Below are positions 7,678 to 15,352 of a stretch of 64,000 nt of DNA, piece by piece. The notes under the pieces are model-generated. The model did no database searches, had not been told where the DNA came from, and saw nothing but the letters and a program-made list of their open reading frames with translations. The first letter of the stretch is position 1; every line of letters starts with the position of its first letter. Position numbers and translations under genes: made by a program. This DNA comes from Gemmatimonadota bacterium (GTDB taxonomy: Bacteria; JAAXHH01). The stretch is from the NCBI GenBank assembly GCA_009838645.1, contig VXRC01000002.1, positions 62,407 to 126,406 of the forward strand. The letters are read 5' to 3'.

Positions 7678-10071
7678 CTAATTTGAAAGAACCTCCGGTA
7701 CTTGAGACACCGCCTTGTGGTCGTCGGGCCGAGCCATGCGGTACCCGACCCCGCGTACGTTGAGGATGTAGTCCGGAGCGCGAGCGTCGTCGCCGATCTT
7801 GCGCCGGAGCGATTTGATCAGGCTGCGCACCAGTTTGTGGTTGGCGTAGCCGTACTCGCCCCATACCTGGTGGATCAGGGCGTCAAAGGTCGACACCCGC
7901 CCGGCATTCAGGGAGAGCACGCGCAGCAACTCATACTCCTTGGCGGTAAGTTCGACCTGAACGTCCGCTACGCTTACCCGTCGCAGGTCGTAGTTTATGG
8001 CCAGGTCACCCAGAATAAACGGTTCGGGATCGGCCCTCCTTCGCAACGACGTCCGGATCCTTGCCACCAGTTCCGTAGACGAAAAGGGTTTGACCAGGTA
8101 ATCGTCCGCTCCGGTTTCCAGCGCCTTAGCGATGGTTTCGTCCCGTCCATAGGCCGAGATGAAGATGACCGGTAATTCGGAGAGTTCGGGCACGCTTCCC
8201 ATCAACTCTATGCCGTCTGCATCGGGCAAGAGCAGATCCAGCAGGACCAGTTCAGGTTCTTCGGCCCTGATAATGCTCGACAGCTCGGTATGGTCACCGG
8301 TTACAACCGTGTCGAAGCCGGATTCCGTGAGGGCGTCCCGGATGTATCGCAGCATCTGCGGATCGTCGTCGACCACGAGGATGCGCGTCGGCTCGATGAC
8401 TCCGTCTTTGTCCGGTGCTTCCGTCCGATCCGATCCGGGACCGGCGGTCGCGGTCTCCTGCGCAACCGGGATGATAAACATAATGCTCGTACCCTGACCT
8501 ATGCCCGCGCTTTCCGCCCAGATACGTCCTCCGTGGGCCTCGACGAGTCCCTTGCAGATGGCAAGTCCCAGCCGCATGCCGGCCGTATTGGAAGAACGGT
8601 CGCGGTCGACCGGTCCGATATGCTTCTGAAACAGGTGAGGCAGCATCTCCGGCGCTACGCCGCTGCCTTCATCGCGAACCGTAACCTCCACATGTTGACC
8701 ATCGTGCACGGCGGAAACGAGGATGTTGGAGGACCCCGGAGCATGCCGCGCCGCATTGACGAGCAGGTTGTTGAGCACCTGTACGATGCGCGAGCGATCG
8801 GCCATGACCCTGGGCAGGTTATGTGGGAGATCGATTGTGAAGGTGTGCGTACTGCCCCCGCTCTGGAATGTGCTTCGCGCCCGATCGACCAGGAATGAGA
8901 CATCAGTTGCCTCGGGCGCCACCGACAGCGTACCCGTGTCAATGCGGCCGGCGTCCAGCAGGTCGCTGATCAACCTGCGCATATGGTCCGCTTGCTCCAT
9001 GATGATGCGGGAAAACTCGCGCGTCTCCGCGGGATCGAGTCCATGTGATTCCTCCATCAGGGTGGCTGCCGAGCCCTTGATCGAGGTGAGGGGTGCCCGC
9101 AGTTCATGACTTACCATGCTGATGAACGCGGTCCGCAACCGTTCCATTTCCTGAACCGGCGCAAGGTCCTGCATCGTGACGACTACGGTCAGGACCTCGC
9201 CTTTCTCCGACTGTATGGGCGTGCAGTTGACCAGGGTCGTGACGGAACGTCCGTCGGGTACGGAGAGCACCATTTCCTCGGCCCGTACATTCTCGGCGTG
9301 GATCAGCGCCTGTGATAAAGGTAACTGGTCCAGCGCAATCTCGCGCCCGTCGGCGCGCTTCAAGGTGACCTGTTCCAGCAACGCCTCTGGCGGGCTACCC
9401 GGCGTGAGCAGGACCTCAACGATCCGTCTCGCCTCCCGGTTCAACCATTTCGGCCGGCCGGTCCCCGCGTCAAAGACCACCACACCCACCGGTGAGGTCT
9501 CTACCAGGGCTTCCAGGTCGGCCCTTGCGCGCTGCTCCGCACGAAATGCGCGGGCATTGACGATCGCTGTAGCAGCCTGCGACGCGAACAACACGAGGCA
9601 CTCCTCGTCCTCGTCCGTGAAGCGCTCTCCGTTCTCCTTATCCGTGAGAAAAAAGCTGCCGACGTGCAGGTCGCCGTACCGCATCGGCATACACTGAAAA
9701 GTCCTGAACGGCAGCAATTCCGGGGAGAAACCCAGCGAGCGCACATAGTCCTGCACGTCCGGCAGTCTCAGCGCACCTGGGAGGTCACGGAAGTGTTCGA
9801 ATAATCTGTTACCATCCGACCAGTCCATTAGTTTCCGTCGCTGATCGTCCGTGAGGCCGGATGTGAGAAAGTCGATGGGCTGACCCGCCTGGCCCATCGT
9901 GACGATGACACCGAAGCGGGCCCGGGTCAGCGCACGGGCGCTTTCCACGACTTCCTGCAAGACGGTTTCAAGGTCCAAACTTGCGCTGATACGCAGGCTT
10001 GCCGAGTTCAATGTAGAGATGCTATTGCGTAACGCATCGTTCTCCCGCCTGAGTTCATCCATACTATGCAT
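7678..10071 (-). CDS. Fused sensor histidine kinase, receiver and OmpR-type winged-helix regulator
   Basis: This 797-residue soluble protein combines a whole two-component pathway. A GAF domain (about 30-175) and PAS domain (180-305) sense a signal. HisKA carries His322 in SMVSHELRAPLTS. The HATPase (420-535) has NNLLVNAARHA, DEGSGV and LGLAICKG. A receiver (563-680) has Asp612 in LLDLLLPDADG and the switch residues SAYG and KPFS. A C-terminal OmpR/PhoB winged helix (685-785) shows LTAKEYELLRVL and VRSLIKSLRRKIG. I chose ATG 10071 because AAAGGACAAACG precedes it ideally; starts further up (10119, 10194) lack a site. No transmembrane segment is visible, so the signal is probably cytoplasmic. 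Hybrid kinases that end in their own DNA-binding domain are uncommon. The target genes are unknown; the divergent collagen-like gene is a candidate. Confidence 0.9.
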   Translation of the reverse strand: MHSMDELRRENDALRNSISTLNSASLRISASLDLETVLQEVVESARALTRARFGVIVTMGQAGQPIDFLTSGLTDDQRRKLMDWSDGNRLFEHFRDLPGALRLPDVQDYVRSLGFSPELLPFRTFQCMPMRYGDLHVGSFFLTDKENGERFTDEDEECLVLFASQAATAIVNARAFRAEQRARADLEALVETSPVGVVVFDAGTGRPKWLNREARRIVEVLLTPGSPPEALLEQVTLKRADGREIALDQLPLSQALIHAENVRAEEMVLSVPDGRSVTTLVNCTPIQSEKGEVLTVVVTMQDLAPVQEMERLRTAFISMVSHELRAPLTSIKGSAATLMEESHGLDPAETREFSRIIMEQADHMRRLISDLLDAGRIDTGTLSVAPEATDVSFLVDRARSTFQSGGSTHTFTIDLPHNLPRVMADRSRIVQVLNNLLVNAARHAPGSSNILVSAVHDGQHVEVTVRDEGSGVAPEMLPHLFQKHIGPVDRDRSSNTAGMRLGLAICKGLVEAHGGRIWAESAGIGQGTSIMFIIPVAQETATAGPGSDRTEAPDKDGVIEPTRILVVDDDPQMLRYIRDALTESGFDTVVTGDHTELSSIIRAEEPELVLLDLLLPDADGIELMGSVPELSELPVIFISAYGRDETIAKALETGADDYLVKPFSSTELVARIRTSLRRRADPEPFILGDLAINYDLRRVSVADVQVELTAKEYELLRVLSLNAGRVSTFDALIHQVWGEYGYANHKLVRSLIKSLRRKIGDDARAPDYILNVRGVGYRMARPDDHKAVSQVPEVLSN

Positions 10072-10293
10072 CGTTTGTCCTTTCAATTCACCTCTGTTCA
10101 CCGAGTGGTTCTGATTCATGCGGCCCACTGGTCGCGCCTGGCTGTCACTACATCGCATGGCCACATAGGCACGGCCATGGAGACAAGTGGACACTTACGT
10201 GCGTAATTTCGCGTAAATAACATTTAATATTTGTCATTTCACACACAAAAGCCACTCATAAATCGGTATATTGTCAGGTATGCGCCAGTTACC

Positions 10294-10309
10294 CCAGATT
10301 CGAATCTGG
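10294..10309. promoter_or_regulatory. 16-bp perfect palindrome between kinase and collagen-like genes
   Basis: CCAGATTCGAATCTGG is a perfect palindrome with a TTCGAA core. It lies 64 bp upstream of the collagen-like gene and about 220 bp upstream of the kinase gene. It could be the binding site of a dimeric regulator, possibly the adjacent kinase-regulator itself. The rest of 10072-10372 is AT-rich with a TATATT at 10267-10272 but no convincing -35 box. Confidence 0.35.
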
Positions 10310-10372
10310 TGAGTAGCAGATTTCGAGTAATGGATCGGTGTCAGAATTCAAACCTTAAGGAGGGCGTAACCA

Positions 10373-11092
10373 ATGTGTCGCTTGATTTTAACAGCCGTGA
10401 GTGCAGTTCTGTTGTTGTCGTGCGAAGGACCGGTAGGGCCACCGGGACCAGCAGGAGACCGGGGACCGACAGGAGCAACAGGATTACAAGGACCACAGGG
10501 CGATCGTGGTCCGCAGGGTGAGCAAGGATCAACGGGTGAACAGGGACCACAGGGCGAACATGGTCCGCAGGGTGAGCAAGGATCAACGGGTGAACAGGGA
10601 ATACAGGGTGAACAGGGACCACAGGGCGATCGTGGTCCGCAGGGTGAGCAAGGATCACCGGGTGAACAGGGACCGCAGGGTGAACAGGGCGACCCTGGTT
10701 TATTGTACTTCGATCCTGTTTTTTCGGTGTCTGATCTTGTGATTGATTACGAGACGGATGACGCGATGGATGAAGAAGAATTAACGTTCGCCACCGTGAG
10801 TTTGACTTTCACGAATATCACAAACATCACGTTGGATGATGCTGAAATTGAGTTTGCGATTGTCTTTCGCAGTGAATCTTCCGTACTGCAAATAAATGTT
10901 CTCACACTGGTCGACACGACCGGGACGGTGGAACCTGGGCAAACCATAACCCATGAAGATCGTATCGATGTAACGCAAATCTTCACGCATATCCAAGAAG
11001 TTGATTGGTCGTTCGGCATAAACAGACGTTCAGTTGTGCATGTCGACATAAGACCCGAGGAAGATAGAGACGAGTTGACTCCAGCAGATTAA
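10373..11092 (+). CDS. Collagen-like lipoprotein with C-terminal globular domain
   Basis: The 239-residue protein has a signal peptide and lipobox LLSC (Cys17). About 29 Gly-X-Y triplets follow, including repeated [14 protein letters not shown] and [13 protein letters not shown] blocks encoded by tandem DNA repeats (about 10420-10700). The remaining 130 residues are globular and beta-rich, with [18 protein letters not shown] and similar strings, resembling an immunoglobulin-like or FxLYD-type extracellular domain. AAGGAGG lies eight bases before the ATG. It is expected on the outer-membrane surface or periplasmic face. A shorter-known relative by design lies at 1-475. The adhesive or structural role is inferred. 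Confidence 0.8.
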   Translation: MCRLILTAVSAVLLLSCEGPVGPPGPAGDRGPTGATGLQGPQGDRGPQGEQGSTGEQGPQGEHGPQGEQGSTGEQGIQGEQGPQGDRGPQGEQGSPGEQGPQGEQGDPGLLYFDPVFSVSDLVIDYETDDAMDEEELTFATVSLTFTNITNITLDDAEIEFAIVFRSESSVLQINVLTLVDTTGTVEPGQTITHEDRIDVTQIFTHIQEVDWSFGINRRSVVHVDIRPEEDRDELTPAD

Positions 11093-11270
11093 GCAAACGG
11101 TAGAATCCCAATTTGAGCAAGCAATGCGCATAGGCGTTGATGATGCCCGTATTTTGGGCTAAGTGCTTATGCACAGTCCGGCCGGTCCGTGTCTCGTAGG
11201 CGGAACTTCTACCGTCCAACGCCCGTCGATCACCATACATGAATGTACGCCAGCATGAGGACGAATAACG

Positions 11271-12662
11271 ATGAATGCCAACAAGAAAAAGACAATGCTC
11301 AGCCGCCGGAACTTTCTCGCCCGGGGAGGCGGCGTCCTGGTTCCTATAGTCCTGAGCACCGCCTGCTCGGACAACGCCATGGGTCCGAACGTCAGTGACC
11401 CTCCCACGTCGCCGCGGACCATTCCGCCGCAGTCCGATCCGTGGCCGACCGATCCGTGGCAGCCCGACTGGCAGCCCGAGCCAAAGCAACCTGAAGATCG
11501 GGTCGACGTGATCGTGGTGGGCGCCGGTCTGTCCGGGCTGGTCGCAGCGTACGAACTCGTCAGGGCGGGGCACGATGTCCGGGTGCTGGAAGCATCAAAC
11601 GCGATAGGGGGCCGCGCACAGACGCTTCGCGATCCCTTCGACGACGGGCTCATCGCCGAAACCGGTCCAGCGCGTATCCCGCCCAGCCATGATCTGACGC
11701 TCGGTTACATCGACCACTTCGGCATCGAGACATCACCCTTCTACACACAGGAAGGTGAGTACCTCATCCTTTCCAGGGAGGAGGTCCGCCGTCGGCTGAA
11801 ACCGGACGAGTTCCTCCGTGGGCGGGAAACGTGGCTCAAGATTCCGGCCGGGACCGATGCCTTGCCGATGGCCTTCGCCGATGAACTTGGAGACCGTGTG
11901 CAGACCGGCTCGCCGGTGACGAAAGTGGTCCGGGATGAGAACGGGGTGGTGGCCACCTTCGGAAACGGCGGGGAGGAATTGAAGGGCAGCCACTTAATCT
12001 GCACGGTCCCCCTCCCCGTCATCGACAAGATCGAGTTCGTCCCGGCCCTCTCAGCACCGAAGCTGGCGGCCTTCGAAGCCCTCTCCTACCAGGACGTCAC
12101 CCGGGTTTACGTCCAGTATGCGCAACGAATCTGGGAGGAAGACGACTTGAACGGATGGGGGTTGTCGTATCTGGCGGGTTACCAGGAGATCTGGCATCCC
12201 ACCTGGAACCAGGAGGGACCGCGGGGTATTCTGATGTCCTACATGTTCGGAGGTATGGCGCGCGGTATCGCGGCGATGGATCCCGGAGCTATCGTGCCCG
12301 ACTTCATTGGCCGCTATGAAGGCCTGTTCCCCGGCACGCGCGAGGTTGCCGAACACGGAACTTACTTCGCGTGGGAGCATCAGCCCTGGATCGGGGCGGC
12401 CTTCGCCAGTTACAATCCACCGTTCTCGGAAAACCCAGAATTGGCATCGCCCGAGGGCCCCATTCACTTCGCCGGCGAGCACGCCTCGGGAAACCGGGGG
12501 TGGATGCAGGGCGCCTTCGAGTCGGGCCTGCGGGCGGCCTCGGAGATCGATGATTCGGTGACCTGGGAGCGGCGCGCCAGCGCGAGAGTGGCCATCTCGC
12601 GGCGGCAGATGATGAGCCGTCTGGTAGGCACCCCGAGTGTACCGGCATGGTTGGTGCCTTGA
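11271..12662 (+). CDS. Tat-exported flavin amine oxidase lipoprotein
   Basis: A 463-residue FAD-dependent amine oxidase (MAO/phytoene-desaturase fold). The N-terminus carries a Tat motif (SRRNFL, residues 11-16) and a lipobox STAC (Cys32). A Pro/Trp-rich linker ([16 protein letters not shown], about 56-71) comes next. The Rossmann motif VVGAGLSGL is at 82-90, with an acidic LEAS strand end. The C-terminal flavin motif is [18 protein letters not shown]. It would oxidise an amine or related substrate outside the cytoplasm, folding with FAD before Tat export. GAGGA precedes the ATG. The substrate cannot be read from sequence, and no transporter or amine pathway gene is adjacent. Confidence 0.85.
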   Translation: MNANKKKTMLSRRNFLARGGGVLVPIVLSTACSDNAMGPNVSDPPTSPRTIPPQSDPWPTDPWQPDWQPEPKQPEDRVDVIVVGAGLSGLVAAYELVRAGHDVRVLEASNAIGGRAQTLRDPFDDGLIAETGPARIPPSHDLTLGYIDHFGIETSPFYTQEGEYLILSREEVRRRLKPDEFLRGRETWLKIPAGTDALPMAFADELGDRVQTGSPVTKVVRDENGVVATFGNGGEELKGSHLICTVPLPVIDKIEFVPALSAPKLAAFEALSYQDVTRVYVQYAQRIWEEDDLNGWGLSYLAGYQEIWHPTWNQEGPRGILMSYMFGGMARGIAAMDPGAIVPDFIGRYEGLFPGTREVAEHGTYFAWEHQPWIGAAFASYNPPFSENPELASPEGPIHFAGEHASGNRGWMQGAFESGLRAASEIDDSVTWERRASARVAISRRQMMSRLVGTPSVPAWLVP

Positions 12663-12718
12663 CCAGGCGCAAGGTGAGCGCGAACCGGCGCGGTCCCGAG
12701 GGGCCGGCGCCTTGAACC

Positions 12719-12841
12719 GTGATCGAAATTCGTTGTTTCGAAGACAGTGACACATACCAGGTCATGAATCTGAATATGCACTTACCCAAAGTAGAACCCC
12801 GGTTCAAGGATATGGAGATAAGCATAAAGGACGGCCTATAG
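12719..12841 (+). CDS. Possible 40-residue small protein or gene remnant
   Basis: A GTG at 12719 opens a 40-codon frame ending at TAG 12841 (VIEIRCFEDSDTYQVMNLN followed by HLPKVEPRFKDMEISIKDGL). A stop lies two codons upstream, so only this piece is open. It ends 43 bp before a strong terminator, which fits the 3' end of a real transcript. No ribosome site is clear. It may be the tail of a decayed gene. Confidence 0.25.
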   Translation: MIEIRCFEDSDTYQVMNLNMHLPKVEPRFKDMEISIKDGL

Positions 12842-12884
12842 TCTTGGTCGCCTGAAACCTCGGTTATTTGGTAAGAACACATCT

Positions 12885-12922
12885 AAAAAGGCCCGGCGGT
12901 CAAGATCAACGCGGGCCTTTTT
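12885..12922 (+). terminator. Rho-independent terminator
   Basis: AAAAAGGCCCG pairs perfectly with CGGGCCTTTTT across a 16-nt loop and is followed by more T residues. Because of the A-run before the stem it can work in both directions. It closes the amine oxidase transcript. Confidence 0.85.
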
Positions 12923-12942
12923 TGTATTCGATCCAACCGATT

Positions 12943-12967
12943 GGAGGTGTAAATGAAAGATACTTAA
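12943..12967 (+). other. Mini-ORF behind a strong ribosome site
   Basis: GGAGGTGTAA is followed by ATG AAA GAT ACT TAA, a four-residue frame with a near-ideal Shine-Dalgarno, 59 bp upstream of the next lipoprotein gene. It could be a leader-peptide-like element or the original start of a decayed gene. Confidence 0.2.
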
Positions 12968-13025
12968 CTAAGATTTCGGATCACTGATCGTCTACCCATC
13001 CTTCATTTTGTAGAAAGGATTTAAC

Positions 13026-13676
13026 ATGCGATTTCTTACCATGATATTGGTTGTAGTGGCATACGGGTGCGCGGGTGAAAACTCACCGGTGGCTTCCGTG
13101 TCGGAAAACCATCAGGCGGGACGTTCTCTGGCGGTGGCCAGCCATGATTCTACTTCGGCTGTAACACAAGATATACATACACATTATGATTTCAGGTGGA
13201 ACAATTGGGGGGATTCGAAGGAACAGATATCGTCCAACGATCCCGGTGTGATATTTCGGGTAAATGAAGGAGTAGGCCTGTCGCTTATTGAGTCGGGATG
13301 GACTACGGATGCCTTTGCTCTGCCAGACGGCGACAGATACGCCGTGTCTGTGGAGTATGACGTGGTTTCGGATGCGTTGGTTGCCGGTCATTACTGGTTT
13401 GACAGAACGATGACCACGGCAAGGGCGGACACGCTCGTGGTCGAACTGAAACGGCGATACGGCGATCCGGAAACGACCACCGAGCGCAGGATTACGTGGA
13501 TAATCAACGATGATGAGGAAGACCCATCCGAAGGTACGGAAATCTATATCAATCTCCCCGGTGATAACGGTGGAGGATGTTTACACTACTACAGTTTGGC
13601 CCACAAGGCCAGGACCGCTGAAGCCACGCAATACAACCGGTTGCCTATAAGAGTGGTCGTTCCAGACGGCGAGTGA
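13026..13676 (+). CDS. Putative lipoprotein of unknown function
   Basis: The 216-residue protein has a short signal sequence and lipobox VAYGC (Cys15). A hydrophilic domain follows with recurring Trp/Asp features (HYDFRWNNWGDSKEQI, HYWFDRTMTTARAD, RRYGDPETTTERRITWI). The last string resembles the C-terminal part of domains found in small periplasmic proteins that bind ligands. I do not recognise the family with certainty. AAAGGA precedes the ATG. The gene is AT-richer than the metabolic genes around it. It stands alone between two terminators, so it is likely its own transcript. Confidence 0.6.
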   Translation: MRFLTMILVVVAYGCAGENSPVASVSENHQAGRSLAVASHDSTSAVTQDIHTHYDFRWNNWGDSKEQISSNDPGVIFRVNEGVGLSLIESGWTTDAFALPDGDRYAVSVEYDVVSDALVAGHYWFDRTMTTARADTLVVELKRRYGDPETTTERRITWIINDDEEDPSEGTEIYINLPGDNGGGCLHYYSLAHKARTAEATQYNRLPIRVVVPDGE

Positions 13677-13718
13677 TATGTAACAGAACACGTTTTTGTG
13701 TCGTCACCTCTAGAATAA

Positions 13719-13746
13719 ACGCCCCGGTCATGATGCGCCGGGGCGT
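13719..13746. terminator. Bidirectional terminator hairpin
   Basis: ACGCCCCGG and CCGGGGCGT form a perfect 9-bp stem with a 10-nt loop between convergent genes. The minus-strand side is followed by TTATTCT, so it best serves the Big_2/LRR gene while also closing the plus-strand lipoprotein. Confidence 0.7.
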
Positions 13747-13838
13747 TGTTCGTTGATGAGGCAGAAACGGGAAATGTGCAACTTGATTGAGCGGGGAACG
13801 ATGTTTAGTTGCGCATCGTTCCATAAAGTACCTTGCCG

Positions 13839-15092
13839 TCAGGGAGCCTCTGTTTCCGGATCAGGGCACGTGACGGCGGTAACGTCTTCAATCTCTTCAA
13901 TCCAGGTCTGGAACTCAGGGCTGGCCGGTACGCATAGGTCCGTTCCACCCAGGTTCAGGATGCGCAGGTCGAGATTCGTAAACGAGTCAGGCAGAGGTCC
14001 GGTCAATGATTCATTTTCCTGAAGGTGTAATTCCCGGAGGTTGGCAAGGTTACCCAGTTCGGCCGGAAGCTCACCGGTCAACTGGTTCTTGTCGAGTGCC
14101 AGAACCTCCAGTTCTTCAAGTCGTCCCAACTCGGCGGGTATTTCTCCCGACAACTGGTTGTCGCTCAGGTTCAGTTTGCCGAGATATTCCAGCTTTCCTA
14201 TCGTAGCGGGAATCTCGCCCGATATCCGATTGGATCCCAGATTCAGTTCTTCAAGAGTCCACAGTTGTCCCACATCCATCGGAAGCGAGCCACCCAGGTT
14301 GTTGTTGTTCAGGTTCAGTATCCCAACCGGTCCCGGTCCCAGAAACGGAAGGTCGAGCGCAACAACACCGTACCATTCCTCCGTTGGTGCATCAGTCAAC
14401 CAGTTCGTATTGTCCGTCCAATCCGGACCATTTGTCGCCCTATACAACCTGCCCAGTGCAACCCTTTCTGAGACATGATAACCAATCGAGGCTGACAGGT
14501 CTCCCGATCGGGCTGTGATCTCAGCTCTCCCGCTCGAGACCTCGGTTACCACTCCTTTATCGTTGATGGTCACTACGGATTCATCGCTGCTCGACCATGT
14601 CACTTCCGCTCCGGCCACCGGATGTCCGTTTCTATCCTGGACCGTGGCTTCCGCTATCCACTGGCCCGTGTCCGTCTGCATGAGCTGGTCCGCGAATACG
14701 ATACGGACCGGCACCTGCGAGACGGTGATACTCGCCGATGCCGAAAGACTGCCCGACTGTGCTGTGATCACCGCGGACCCGTTGTTGACCGCCGTGACCA
14801 GGCCTTGATCGCTGACCGTCGCAACGTCCACGGCGCCACTCGTCCACGTAACCGAAGCATCGGCGATCTCAGCACCATTCTCGTCAAGTACCTCCGGGGC
14901 CAACTGAACGGTCTGATCGATGGCGTTCAACGTAGCGGACGACGGGGTGATTTCGATGCTGGTGGGTACCGGGGCGGGAGGCGGTGGCGGTGACGGCGGA
15001 CTCGTGGGACTGTCCTTGCCGCAGGAGGAATGCACAAACAGGGTTGCCGGCAGAAACACAACGCATACGAGTCTAAATCGCGTGAGTGTCAT
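13839..15092 (-). CDS. Lipoprotein with two Big_2 domains and plant-type leucine-rich repeats
   Basis: This 417-residue protein has a signal peptide and lipobox (VHSSC), then a Pro-rich linker. Two bacterial Ig-like group 2 domains follow (VTWTSGAVDVATVSDQGLV and VTWSSSDESVVTINDKGVV, about residues 45-200). A TNGPDWTDNTNWLTDAP segment leads into at least five LRRs of the plant type, such as LNLSDNQLSGEIPAELGRL. The capping end contains LCVPASPEFQTWIEEI. The start is ATG 15092 with GAAAGGG upstream; an in-frame start at 15164 would precede the signal peptide. Such proteins act in surface binding or recognition. It is convergent with the 13026 lipoprotein across a hairpin terminator. Confidence 0.8.
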   Translation of the reverse strand: MTLTRFRLVCVVFLPATLFVHSSCGKDSPTSPPSPPPPPAPVPTSIEITPSSATLNAIDQTVQLAPEVLDENGAEIADASVTWTSGAVDVATVSDQGLVTAVNNGSAVITAQSGSLSASASITVSQVPVRIVFADQLMQTDTGQWIAEATVQDRNGHPVAGAEVTWSSSDESVVTINDKGVVTEVSSGRAEITARSGDLSASIGYHVSERVALGRLYRATNGPDWTDNTNWLTDAPTEEWYGVVALDLPFLGPGPVGILNLNNNNLGGSLPMDVGQLWTLEELNLGSNRISGEIPATIGKLEYLGKLNLSDNQLSGEIPAELGRLEELEVLALDKNQLTGELPAELGNLANLRELHLQENESLTGPLPDSFTNLDLRILNLGGTDLCVPASPEFQTWIEEIEDVTAVTCPDPETEAP

Positions 15093-15352
15093 GAAAACCC
15101 TTTCGGATGAGATATCGGGGACAGTGCTGAATTCCCACTTGATGTTTTGGATAGGGATGGGCAAACCGAAGACAGAAGGACGATACCTGCTTTATCGAGG
15201 ATGTTTCCAGGGTCGTGTCTATTCCTTCTAGTAGTTGTGTGAAATAACCGGTAAATGAAGGAATAATACAAAGAAATATCACGCGATCTCGCAATTAGTT
15301 CGAGAATCAGGCTAAGATTCTGACCCGAAGCGCGGCGCGGAGCGACAGGAAC

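Noticed and set aside
10270-10320. tRNA-like T-arm (TTCGAAT)
   Set aside because: Only a 16-bp palindrome; no acceptor, D or anticodon arms fold around it.
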